NCBI RefSeq assembly: GCF_030063445.1
Contig: NZ_JASITD010000001.1
Location: 124,001-188,000, forward strand
Direction of reading: 5' to 3'
Origin: Hymenobacter sp. H14-R3
GTDB taxonomy: Bacteria > Bacteroidota > Bacteroidia > Cytophagales > Hymenobacteraceae
Length of the DNA: 64,000 nucleotides
Shown here piece after piece: positions 26,260 through 33,716 of this stretch. The position numbers were made by a program, and so were the translations under genes. Below the pieces are notes generated by a model. It was not told the origin of the DNA. It saw nothing but the letters and a program-made list of their open reading frames with translations, and made no database searches. How positions within the stretch are numbered: position 1 is the stretch's first letter; each line of letters begins with the position of its first letter.

Positions 26260-27000
26260 ATGTCATCTAACCAAATCTCTGATTTGCAGCAAGAGCCGCA
26301 AGTAGATAAGCCGCTGTACGCGCCCATCAAGCGCCGCTCGTTCTTCATGTACGCTGGCGCTACCGCTGGTGCTACCGCGCTGGTGCTAGCTGGTTGCAAG
26401 AAGGACGACAACAACAACCCAGCGCCTGCTGGCTCGGTGAGCCTGGGCAATGGCAACCTCAGCGTATTGCAGTATGCTTACTCGCTGGAGCAGCTTGAAG
26501 CCGCATTCTATGCCCAGGTAGTTAAAACCCCGGCTACCGACTTCGCTGCTATCGAGTTGAAATACTTCACGCAGGTAGCAGCCCACGAGGCTATTCACCG
26601 CGACTTCTTTAAGGCGGCCATTGTTAATGTAGCCAAGGGCACGCCGATAATGGACCTGACTCCTGACTTCAGTTCTATCGACTTCACCAAGCGTGCCTCG
26701 GTATTGGGCGCAGCCAAGTCGTTCGAGGACCTGGGGGTAGCTGCCTACAATGGCGCTGGCAAGCTCATCACGGCTGGTGCCGGTGGGGATGCTTACCTCA
26801 CGCTGGCTGGTAAAATTGTGTCGGTAGAAGCCCGCCACGCTGCCTATATCCGTGACCTGATTATGCCCGGCTCGTTTGCCGCCGATGACCAGGTTGACAA
26901 AGATTCTGGCCTTGATATGTCCATGACGCCGGTTGCCGTTATCACGGCTGCGCAGAAGTACATCAAGCAGACTATCGATGCCAGCCAGGTAGGCAAGTAA
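26260..27000 (+). CDS. Ferritin-like domain lipoprotein (intact ligands)
   Basis: 246 residues from the ATG at 26260; the open frame begins 11 codons earlier but those are a Phe run. Residues 25-45 combine a twin-arginine-like KRRSFF with a hydrophobic stretch and a lipobox VLAGC (Cys46). The rest is a four-helix ferritin_2-type domain. Predicted di-iron ligands are E80 (helix A), E110 and H113 (AHEAIH, helix B), E156 (SFEDLG, helix C), and E190 and H193 (VEARHAAY, helix D). Function is inferred only as an exported di-metal protein, possibly in stress defence. It is followed after 31 bases by a second paralogue, so they are likely co-transcribed. Confidence 0.85.
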   Translation: MSSNQISDLQQEPQVDKPLYAPIKRRSFFMYAGATAGATALVLAGCKKDDNNNPAPAGSVSLGNGNLSVLQYAYSLEQLEAAFYAQVVKTPATDFAAIELKYFTQVAAHEAIHRDFFKAAIVNVAKGTPIMDLTPDFSSIDFTKRASVLGAAKSFEDLGVAAYNGAGKLITAGAGGDAYLTLAGKIVSVEARHAAYIRDLIMPGSFAADDQVDKDSGLDMSMTPVAVITAAQKYIKQTIDASQVGK

Positions 27001-27031
27001 TTCTTTCTCTCTAGATAAGTAACTCATCGTC

Positions 27032-27874
27032 ATGAATTTCCTCAATATCCTTACCCAGCTGGCCGAAGTTGACCCCGATGTCCTCGACCGCCTCAACCCG
27101 CGCCGCGCGGTGTTCTCCTCGCTCGGCACGGTAGCTAAGCGCTCAGCAATGGCCGCTACCCCCGTACTGCTGGCCTCTATGTTTCAGAAGGCTTACGCAG
27201 GCACTAATGCCGGCGACCCAGTAGAGATTTTCAACTACGCCTTAACGCTGGAGTTGTTGGAGTCGGACTTCTACAAGAAGATGCAGGCTTCGCCCTTCTT
27301 CGCCACTGCTTCGGCGGCCGACCAGGCTGCTATCAACCAAATTGCCAAGCACGAAGCCTCGCACGTATCCTTGCTGACCACGGTTGTTAAGGGCATTGGT
27401 GGTACCCCCGCAGCTGGTGTTACTTTTAAGACTACGACCTTCGCTACCTTGACTTCGTTTGCAAAACAGCTAGAAATAGCGCAGTTGCTGGAAGACACCG
27501 GTGTTCGTGCCTACAAAGGCCGCGCCACTGACCTACAAGGCATTGCCGATGTTAACATTCCGGGCGTGGGCACTATCAACCCCCTGGAGTCTGCCCTGCG
27601 CATTCACTCGGTAGAAGCACGTCACGCAGCTCACATCCGCACCATGCGTATGCAGACTGCCTGGATTAGTGGCAGTGGCGACTTGGATGGTGCTGATAAC
27701 TACAAGGGTGCTACCCCCGAGAGCAATGTGACGCAGGCTGGCTTCAACCTGACGACGGCCGGTATCATCACCCCCGGCGTAACGTACACGGCCGCCGATG
27801 TAGCTGCTTCTTTCGATGAAATCCTTACCAAGCCGGAAACACTGGCATTGGCTACGCCCCTCATAGGAGCGTAG
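27032..27874 (+). CDS. Ferritin-like domain protein, second paralogue
   Basis: 280 residues. The N-terminus has no lipobox but carries NPRRAVFSSLGTVAKRSAMAATPVLLASMF, a basic stretch plus hydrophobic helix that may be a signal or anchor. The ferritin_2 domain follows (about 65-215) with LELLESDFY (helix A), AKHEASHVSL (helix B), LEDTGVRAY (helix C) and SVEARHAAHIRT (helix D), so all predicted metal ligands are kept. A C-terminal tail of about 65 residues (GATPESNVTQAGFNLTTAGI) is extra to the core. Second gene of the 26260-27874 unit; a strong terminator follows. Confidence 0.85.
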   Translation: MNFLNILTQLAEVDPDVLDRLNPRRAVFSSLGTVAKRSAMAATPVLLASMFQKAYAGTNAGDPVEIFNYALTLELLESDFYKKMQASPFFATASAADQAAINQIAKHEASHVSLLTTVVKGIGGTPAAGVTFKTTTFATLTSFAKQLEIAQLLEDTGVRAYKGRATDLQGIADVNIPGVGTINPLESALRIHSVEARHAAHIRTMRMQTAWISGSGDLDGADNYKGATPESNVTQAGFNLTTAGIITPGVTYTAADVAASFDEILTKPETLALATPLIGA

Positions 27875-27908
27875 TTAAAACAATAGCTTCTAAGCAATTG
27901 TCATATAA

Positions 27909-27946
27909 AACGTCGACTCCCAATGCGGGGGTCGACGTTTTTTTTT
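27909..27946 (+). terminator. Terminator of the ferritin-like operon
   Basis: AACGTCGACtcCC stem, six-base loop, GGGGGTCGACGTT, then nine T residues, starting 35 bases after the stop of the second paralogue. Confidence 0.92.
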
Positions 27947-28044
27947 GCGCTTGGCGCTGCTCAGTAACTGGCCGATACCAATACCGACAAGTGGGGTAGG
28001 ACCCAAGCAAGGCGTACTTTTATGTTCTATTCTATTTTAGTTTT

Positions 28045-28767
28045 ATGCTTATTCCTTCTTCGGCTGCGCCACTAGCTGCGGCCGACTACATACCGCACCT
28101 GCCCAATGCCGGGCGGCGCTCATTCGTGAAGTACGCCGGGGCGGTGGCCGCCACGCTAACCCTGGCCAGCTGCTCCAAACATAACGAGGTGCCAGGCACC
28201 GTGAACATTGGCAGCGCCGATGGCGGCGCGCTCAACTTTGCTTACGCCCAGGAACAGCTACAGGCAGCTTTCTACGCCCAAGTGCTAGCCGGAGCCTACT
28301 TCGGTAACCTGGCGGTGGGTAGTGCCGAGCAACAAGTCTTTGCAGCCCTGGCCTTGCACCAGCGCATTTATGTTGACTTGCTCAAAGCCACGATTATCCA
28401 GGGCAAAGCCGCTCCCATTCAGGCGCTGACCGCAGATTTCAGCGCGGTGAATTTCAGCAGCCGCCAAGACATACTGCGTACCGCGGCGCAGCTCGAAGAC
28501 TTGGCAGTAGCGGCTTACAACGGCGTAGCGCGCTTTTTTACCGTACCCGCCTATTTGCTGCTGGCCGCCAAAATAGTATCGGTAAAAGCCCGCCACGCGG
28601 CCCTGGTCCGCGACCTGCTTACGCCCAATTCCTTCGTGGCCAACGACGTGGTAACCCTCACCGAGGGGACGAGCTTGGAACGCGCCCAAACTCCTGCCCA
28701 AGTAGCCGCCGCCGCCAATAATTTTCTGGCTACCGGCTCGAAGCTCAACGTGATAAACCTGGCCTGA
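28045..28767 (+). CDS. Ferritin-like domain lipoprotein, third paralogue with lost metal ligands
   Basis: 240 residues. N-terminus has GRRSFVKYAG and a lipobox LASC (Cys43) like the first paralogue, and the sequences align end to end. Four of six predicted ligands are changed: helix A E to Q73 (EQLQAAFY), helix B E-x-x-H to Q106 and Y109 (LHQRIYV), and helix D E to K181 (VKARHAAL). Helix C E151 and helix D H184 remain. The gene is otherwise open and well formed, so it looks like a maintained non-metal or altered-metal relative rather than decay. It is 170 bases past the operon terminator and has to have its own promoter. Confidence 0.82.
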   Translation: MLIPSSAAPLAAADYIPHLPNAGRRSFVKYAGAVAATLTLASCSKHNEVPGTVNIGSADGGALNFAYAQEQLQAAFYAQVLAGAYFGNLAVGSAEQQVFAALALHQRIYVDLLKATIIQGKAAPIQALTADFSAVNFSSRQDILRTAAQLEDLAVAAYNGVARFFTVPAYLLLAAKIVSVKARHAALVRDLLTPNSFVANDVVTLTEGTSLERAQTPAQVAAAANNFLATGSKLNVINLA

Positions 28768-28880
28768 AATGGCCGTAACAGGTGGCAAAAACCTGTTCAA
28801 AACACCGCAACCGTTTGCAGCGCATTGCGTACTATATTGGCTGCGCTCGCGGCACTCGCTCACTACCCCACCCACCCGCT

Positions 28881-29096
28881 ATGTTAGACTACGTGAAAAT
28901 GATATTGCTGAAAGTGAGTTTCAGCAAAGCGCTTTTCGAAAAGGAGTTGCGCAAAGCCCTGCAACAAATTTTACCCGACGACTTGGCCGGCTTCAAAACT
29001 TGGTGCTACCAGAAGTTTGCCCGGCTCTACCGCCGGGTGCTCAAGCGCGTTTTTATCCAGTACAGCACCCTGCCCCGCCTCGCGGCCGGTAGCTAG
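28881..29096 (+). CDS. Small conserved-looking protein of unknown function
   Basis: 71 residues from ATG 28881: a helical, basic protein ([20 protein letters not shown], then [18 protein letters not shown]). Its composition (Lys/Arg/Leu/Phe helices) looks like a genuine small cytoplasmic protein, and I recall similar short proteins in Cytophagales, though I cannot name a family. It overlaps the 3' end of queG on the other strand by 126 bases. Confidence 0.55.
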   Translation: MLDYVKMILLKVSFSKALFEKELRKALQQILPDDLAGFKTWCYQKFARLYRRVLKRVFIQYSTLPRLAAGS

Positions 29097-30035
29097 CTGG
29101 CTCTGCCCGGTCACAAACCGGATGTTGCGCTTCAACCCCTCGTAGCCCGTGCGCTTGAGGGGCGACTGCTTGAATAAGGCCTGAAAAACTTCGTGGGTTA
29201 TCTCCTGCCAGTCGCTCACTGACAGTTTATTCAGCTCCGCATGGGCCTGAAATTGAGGCTCTTGTGTAGGCTTCGAAAATCGGTTCCAGGGGCATACGTC
29301 CTGGCAGATATCGCAGCCAAACACCCAGTTGCCGAACTGCCCGGCCACGTTTTGGGGTATCAGCTGGTCCTTCAGCTCAATGGTGAAGTAGCTGATGCAC
29401 TTGCTGCCATCGACCACGTAGGGCTCCGTAATGGCCTGCGTGGGGCAGGCGTCGAGGCACTTGGTGCAGGTGCCGCAATAGTCCCGAATAGCGCCGTCGT
29501 AGTCCAGCTCCACATCCACAATCAGTTCGGCAATGAAGTAGAACGAGCCTGACTTGGGCGAGATGAGGTTGGAGTTTTTGCCCACCCAGCCCAGGCCGCT
29601 TTTCTTAGCCCAGGCCTTGTCCATTACCGGGGCCGAATCGACGAAGCAGCGCCCACCCACCTCCCCGATGTTAGCCTGCATATCGGCCAGCAAGGTCTTG
29701 AGCTTGTCTTTGATAACAAAGTGGTAGTCACGCCCATAGGCATACTTGCTGATTTTCAGCGTATCATCGGGCTGCTGTGCTTCTTCGGGCGGGTAGTAGT
29801 TGAGCAGCAGCGAGATAACCGACTTGGCCCCCTCTACGAGCAAGCGTGGGTCGAGGCGCTTGTCGAAGTGGTTTTCCATCCAGGTCATTTGGCCGTGCAT
29901 CCCCTTTTTGAGCCAGTTTTCGAGGCGCGGCGCTTCTTCTTCCAAAAATCCGGCTTGGGAGATACCGCAGGCCATAAAGCCCAGTTCGGCGGCCCGGCGC
30001 TTGATATAGGGCGTCCATTCGGCGTGTAGAAGCAT
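28971..30035 (-). CDS. queG: Epoxyqueuosine reductase
   Basis: Last step of queuosine tRNA modification: reduces epoxyqueuosine to queuosine with cobalamin and two [4Fe-4S] clusters. From ATG 30035 the protein has 354 residues, with [17 protein letters not shown] at the start, [13 protein letters not shown], the [24 protein letters not shown] block, and two cluster motifs [14 protein letters not shown] and [10 protein letters not shown]. The core ends normally at about residue 311 ([10 protein letters not shown]); the last 43 residues are not family-like and are the antisense of the small gene at 28881. A +1 shift near the end would give a stop at once, so a lost stop codon is plausible. Confidence 0.92.
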   Translation of the reverse strand: MLLHAEWTPYIKRRAAELGFMACGISQAGFLEEEAPRLENWLKKGMHGQMTWMENHFDKRLDPRLLVEGAKSVISLLLNYYPPEEAQQPDDTLKISKYAYGRDYHFVIKDKLKTLLADMQANIGEVGGRCFVDSAPVMDKAWAKKSGLGWVGKNSNLISPKSGSFYFIAELIVDVELDYDGAIRDYCGTCTKCLDACPTQAITEPYVVDGSKCISYFTIELKDQLIPQNVAGQFGNWVFGCDICQDVCPWNRFSKPTQEPQFQAHAELNKLSVSDWQEITHEVFQALFKQSPLKRTGYEGLKRNIRFVTGQSQLATGREAGQGAVLDKNALEHPAVEPGKLLVAPSFEAGQVVG

Positions 30036-30070
30036 AGTTTCTGGGGCAATTGAACCACGAAGAAACGAAG

Positions 30071-30095
30071 AACGCGCCGCTAGTAGCGGCGCGTT
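30071..30095 (-). terminator. Short perfect hairpin after ruvB
   Basis: AACGCGCCGCT, three-base loop, AGCGGCGCGTT: 11-base perfect arms about 80 bases beyond the ruvB stop, in front of queG. It lacks a long T run, so it may be a weak terminator or just a palindrome. Confidence 0.5.
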
Positions 30096-30104
30096 CAGTT
30101 TGGG

Positions 30105-30178
30105 TGTAGCGTGGACGTTGCGAGTCCGCGCGTGATGGCAGCCAGGCGTTCCTACGCGCGGACTCGCAGCAGCTCTAC
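30105..30178. repeat. Palindromic element, GCGGACTC/GAGTCCGC family (copy 1)
   Basis: Left arm 30105-30133 (GTAGCGTGGACGTTGCGAGT with CCGCGCG) and right arm 30152-30178 (its near complement, ending CTCTAC). The right arm covers the last base triplet of ruvB. Related copies are at 34995-35087 and 39690-39768. Confidence 0.8.
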
Positions 30179-31227
30179 GACGTAATCTCACCGAACAGGT
30201 CGCCGTTGTTGCCGCGTAAGTGATTGGGCAGCAGACGGCCCAGGTGCTGGTAGGCGGCCTCGGTGGCCTCACGGCCGCGCGCCGTGCGCTTGATGTAGCC
30301 TTCCTGGATAAGGAAGGGTTCGTACACTTCCTCAATGGTTTCGCCCTCTTCGCCGCAGGCCGTGGCGATGGTGCTGATGCCCACCGGGCCACCCTTAAAC
30401 TTGTCGATAATGGTAGTGAGAATGCGCTTGTCCATATCGTCGAGGCCGCGGGCATCTACATCTAGGGCGTTGAGAGCAAACTGCGCGATTTCGACCGTGA
30501 TGGTGCCGTTGCCCTTAATTTGGGCAAAGTCGCGGGTGCGGCGCAGCAGGTTATTGGCAATGCGGGGCGTGCCCCGCGAACGGCGGGCAATTTCGTAGGC
30601 CGCATCCTCGTGAATGGGCGTTTGTAATATTTCGGCTGAGCGCAACACGATGGTAGTAAGCAACTTGGAATCATAATACTCCAGGCGGGCCGAGATGCCG
30701 AAGCGGGCCCGCAGCGGGGCCGTGAGCATACCCGAGCGCGTAGTAGCCCCAATAAGGGTGAAAGGTGACAGCGAAATCTGCACCGAGCGGGCGTTGGGGC
30801 CCGAGTCAAGCATGATGTCGATGCGGTAGTCCTCCATCGCCGAGTAGAGGTACTCTTCTACCACCGGATTGAGGCGGTGGATTTCGTCGATGAAGAGCAC
30901 GTCGTGCGGCTCCAGGTTGGTGAGCAGGCCAGCGAGGTCGCTGGGCTTGTCGAGCACCGGCCCGCTGGTCATTTTAATGCCCGCCTCCAACTCGTTGGCG
31001 ATGATGTGCGAGAGCGTGGTTTTGCCCAGTCCAGGAGGGCCGTGCAGCAGTACGTGGTCGAGGGCATCGCCGCGCTGCTTGGCAGCGGCAACGAACACCT
31101 TGAGATTTTCGAGGATTTTTTCCTGGCCCGTGAAGTCGTCGAAACTCAGCGGGCGCAGGGCCTTGTCGATATCCTTGTCGGTAGCATCAAAGTTTTCGTT
31201 GCCGCCAGTGAGATAGGCTTCGCGCAT
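30175..31227 (-). CDS. ruvB: Holliday junction branch-migration helicase RuvB
   Basis: Hexameric AAA+ motor that drives branch migration with RuvA. 350 residues starting MREAYLTGG, with [12 protein letters not shown], Walker [11 protein letters not shown] near 64, the [11 protein letters not shown]alker B near 112, the [13 protein letters not shown] sensor/arginine block, and a winged-helix C-terminus. Key residues are present. It sits upstream of the repeat that also touches its stop codon, and a perfect palindrome (31297-31335) lies 70 bases upstream of its start. Confidence 0.97.
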   Translation of the reverse strand: MREAYLTGGNENFDATDKDIDKALRPLSFDDFTGQEKILENLKVFVAAAKQRGDALDHVLLHGPPGLGKTTLSHIIANELEAGIKMTSGPVLDKPSDLAGLLTNLEPHDVLFIDEIHRLNPVVEEYLYSAMEDYRIDIMLDSGPNARSVQISLSPFTLIGATTRSGMLTAPLRARFGISARLEYYDSKLLTTIVLRSAEILQTPIHEDAAYEIARRSRGTPRIANNLLRRTRDFAQIKGNGTITVEIAQFALNALDVDARGLDDMDKRILTTIIDKFKGGPVGISTIATACGEEGETIEEVYEPFLIQEGYIKRTARGREATEAAYQHLGRLLPNHLRGNNGDLFGEITS

Positions 31228-31296
31228 GGTAGAGGGAAGTGGTTAACGTGTCGAAAGGTAACACCGCCGACGCGGCGTTTGTGCCGGGCGCTGGCA

Positions 31297-31335
31297 AATA
31301 ATACTGGCAATGCGGCGCATTTTGCCAGTATTATT
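31297..31335. repeat. Perfect 14-base palindrome upstream of ruvB
   Basis: AATAATACTGGCAA (31297-31310) and its exact complement (31322-31335) with an 11-base GC-rich spacer. Located between the SMI1-type gene and ruvB, both on the minus strand. It could be an operator for ruvB or a terminator without a T run; the AT-rich outer part and GC spacer resemble neither the other repeats nor a typical terminator. Confidence 0.55.
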
Positions 31336-31482
31336 AGCTAACAACATCGCAAGACCCTTGTGGCCAAGTGGCTCCCGCTTTTTTAGCTTTCGCGCAGTGA
31401 ATTTAATAGTGGCTGGAAGCATGTGCGGCAACGTCGCCACCGCTCCGACTTGGTTGTAAATCAACAAATTGCCCTCACATCA

Positions 31483-32082
31483 CTATAAGGCGCGGGCGGC
31501 TACCTCATCGAGCCAAAGCTCATACCAGTCTAAAAACGTGGCCCCTTTGCAGAAATAGGGTATCTCGCGTTCTGAGTTGGTAATCACGACCCGCCCGACA
31601 AATGGGCCGTTCAGTATGAGGGCATTCGTTATCATGCAGCCCCGCGTGCCAACGGGCAGCAGGCCGGCGTACATCTCGCCCGTTACCCGGTCAAAATCTT
31701 CGTCCGATATTTCGTCGTTCTCATCAACGGGGCGGGTCAGCTCCTGCCACTGCGCCAGCGTCATGGCCGGATTTAGGCGGCAGGGCTGCCGCAGGTACAG
31801 GTCCTGGTCATTACTCAGTTCATCCAGGCCTTCGCCCAACCCATAGATACCGTGCGCCGGCCCCGCGCCGCCGTTGCCCACCTCGCCCAGAAAGCGGCGG
31901 TACGGCTCGGGCAATTGGATGCCGTAGCAGGCCTCCATATCTTGCAGCTCGGCTTCCGCAATCGGGCTTTCGAGCTGGTAGCGGTGGCTGCGAGCCCCGA
32001 ATAGCTTTAGGTTTTCATCGGCCGCACGCGCGAGCGGCAATTTGGCTTTAATGCGGTCGAGCTGCGCAGCTAGCTGGTCCAT
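31483..32082 (-). CDS. SMI1/KNR4 family protein
   Basis: 199 residues, cytoplasmic. The SUKH-type fold is seen from about residue 30: SPIAEAELQDMEACYGIQLPEPYRRFLGEVGNGGAGP (the acidic helix, I-x-L-P-x-x-Y-x-x-F-L, and G-N-G), then GIYGL. Bacterial SMI1/KNR4 proteins often act as immunity proteins against toxins or as polymorphic-toxin partners; no toxin gene is next to it. It is followed after 400 bases by ruvB, and the HIRAN gene lies immediately upstream on the same strand. Confidence 0.8.
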   Translation of the reverse strand: MDQLAAQLDRIKAKLPLARAADENLKLFGARSHRYQLESPIAEAELQDMEACYGIQLPEPYRRFLGEVGNGGAGPAHGIYGLGEGLDELSNDQDLYLRQPCRLNPAMTLAQWQELTRPVDENDEISDEDFDRVTGEMYAGLLPVGTRGCMITNALILNGPFVGRVVITNSEREIPYFCKGATFLDWYELWLDEVAARAL

Positions 32083-32092
32083 AACGCTTTAG

Positions 32093-32437
32093 CTATGATA
32101 CCTTATCGGCCCATAGCACCTCTATTTCGAGGTGCAGCCAGTCGTCTTCCCAGGCTTTGTGGGCGAGGCGGGCGGTGAGGGGGTAGCCGGCGTCGAGGAG
32201 GCGGGCCACGGTTTCGTTGCGGGTTTCGGGCAGGTAGCCGAGCCAGTAGTTGGCTTTGTCATCGGCGGCGCCCGAGTGCACCTGCACAGCCCAGTCGTCG
32301 TACTTGCTGTCGGCTTCGCGCACGAGGCGCAGTACCTGGCCAACTTTCAGCTTTTTTTCCTGGGCAGGAAGTTCGGGGCGGTGGGAAGTGCCGGCAACAA
32401 GGCATTCCAGCAAAACGAGGGGCGTGGCGGGCTTCAT
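32093..32437 (-). CDS. HIRAN domain protein
   Basis: 114 residues with the HIRAN layout: LVAGTSHRPELPAQEKKLKVGQVLRLVREADSKYDDWAVQVH, then YWLGYLPETRNETVARLLDAGY. HIRAN domains bind the 3' end of single-stranded DNA and are commonly found on SNF2-type helicases; the stand-alone form is known in bacteria but its role is unclear. It lies 10 bases upstream of the SMI1-type gene, so both may be one unit. Confidence 0.75.
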   Translation of the reverse strand: MKPATPLVLLECLVAGTSHRPELPAQEKKLKVGQVLRLVREADSKYDDWAVQVHSGAADDKANYWLGYLPETRNETVARLLDAGYPLTARLAHKAWEDDWLHLEIEVLWADKVS

Positions 32438-32485
32438 GCGGGCAAATTACGGCCCAGCGCGGGAAAGGGCCGAAAACCCGGCGCT

Positions 32486-32520
32486 AAAAAAGCCCATCGT
32501 GCTGAGCACGATGGGCTTTT
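32486..32520 (-). terminator. Terminator after the acyl-carrier-like gene
   Basis: Minus strand: AAAAGCCCATCGTGC, four-base loop, GCACGATGGGCTTTTTT, so an at least 15-base stem followed by T residues. It separates the acyl-carrier-like gene from the HIRAN gene. Confidence 0.92.
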
Positions 32521-32574
32521 GCGCCGCTGCTAAAGGCACCCCGTTGCCGGCGCAGCGCGCGCGCGGCGAGCGGT

Positions 32575-33142
32575 TTAATCCATGCCCAGGTCATTGACGA
32601 AGCTGCTTTGCAACGTTATTTCTTCCACGCCTACCCCCGACGAATAGCTTGTGATGCCGATAATTGCCTGCGCCACTTCGTAGTGGCTGGCCAGCGGCGG
32701 CACCAGTAGCTTTTCGTAGTTGGCAGCTACTACCCAGTTGATTAGCTCGGCCAGCGTCTGGGTGCTCCAATGCGGAACACCAGGCAATTGGCGGCCGCTT
32801 AGGCGCTCCCACAGCGACGGGGTAGCCGGCACGGCAGGCAATGCCGATAGCGGCGGCATTACCAGCCCAGAGTGGTCGCGCAGGGTGTAACAGTAGGTTT
32901 TCAGCGCCGCCGCATCTGGCAGCAAGTGGCGCAGCAGCATGGTTTCAGCAGCGCCGGGCGGTAGCGACAGCATGAGCTGTGTGGCCACTGCCTGCCGACT
33001 GCCGCCCCGCTACCCCCAGCTGCTGGCTGAACCAAAGAGCTACATCGCCGACCGTATAAAGCTTCTCAGATACGGCATCGGGTATTTCGACCTGGAAATA
33101 CTGCTCGAAGCTGTAAGCCAACTCTACCGTATCAAGGCCCAT
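32575..33142 (-). pseudogene. Circularly permuted acyl-carrier-like protein, interrupted by a frameshift
   Basis: Two overlapping frames (33142-32945, then from about 32988 to 32575) give together about 190 residues. The first part begins MGLDTVELAYSFEQYFQVEIPDAV and continues through TVGDVALWFSQQLG, which matches helices II-IV of an acyl carrier protein from just after the DSL serine. The second part ends EVAQAIIGITSYSSGVG, VEEITLQSSFVNDLGMD and stop, which matches helix I and the loop up to that serine. The ACP fold is thus permuted and the phosphopantetheine serine is missing. In the GGGG run at 33005-33008 (complement) loss of one base would join the frames. I recall similar permuted genes starting MGLD in other bacteria; the role is unknown. 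Confidence 0.65.
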
Positions 33143-33194
33143 GAAACCAAGTTGATTTACAGAATTCCAGTAAGAAGCTACTCTTTGTAGCTCC

Positions 33195-33716
33195 TTATTT
33201 TTTAAGGTAGAAGTGCATAGCTGATAGCGCGTTTATGCAGTGCGCGCCCCAATGCGCGTCGAAATCAAACTTCAAATTCCACCGGGCAATTTCCTCGCAG
33301 TCCTCTTTGTCTAGGCTAAACAGCATTAGCCTGTTTTTCAGGTCTTTGTAGATATCGCCCAGGTCGTTGAGCAAGTCGCCGCACTTTGGTGTTGTATCGA
33401 GGTCGTCTGTTGGGTCGAACACGTGCCAGTAATAGCGGGCGCTGTCCAGTTGCTCAGCTACCGAGGAAAGAACGGCTCGAAAAGCATCGACCGATACTTT
33501 ATCCTCGTACTCCTTATTCGATTGTAAATCAACCGCTGGCATGGCCAACGCGGCAGCGTAGAGCCGCAATAAGTGCAAGCGGGCTTTGTTCAGAAACCCG
33601 CTTGTAGTCAGGCCGTTGCTTTCTTCCAGAAATAGGCAAAAGTGGCCAGCTGCTTCGTAGTACGCCGCAAATTCCGGAGCCTGCCTTACTTCTTCAAAGG
33701 GCAGGTAGTTATCCAC
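33195..33716 (-). CDS. DUF5063 domain protein
   Basis: 173 residues, mostly helical and acidic, no signal peptide: FEEVRQAPEFAAYYEAAGHFCLFLEE, FLNKARLHLLRLYAAAL, DEV-like DTTPKCGDLLNDLGDIYKDLKNRL, and a final WGAHCINALSAMHFYLKK. This is the DUF5063 layout; no function is known. Its start is the GTG at 33716, overlapping the stop of the acyl-CoA dehydrogenase by one base (TAGTG), so it is probably translationally coupled. The acyl-carrier-like gene follows after about 50 bases with an AAGGAG right at this gene's stop codon. Confidence 0.7.
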   Translation of the reverse strand: MDNYLPFEEVRQAPEFAAYYEAAGHFCLFLEESNGLTTSGFLNKARLHLLRLYAAALAMPAVDLQSNKEYEDKVSVDAFRAVLSSVAEQLDSARYYWHVFDPTDDLDTTPKCGDLLNDLGDIYKDLKNRLMLFSLDKEDCEEIARWNLKFDFDAHWGAHCINALSAMHFYLKK

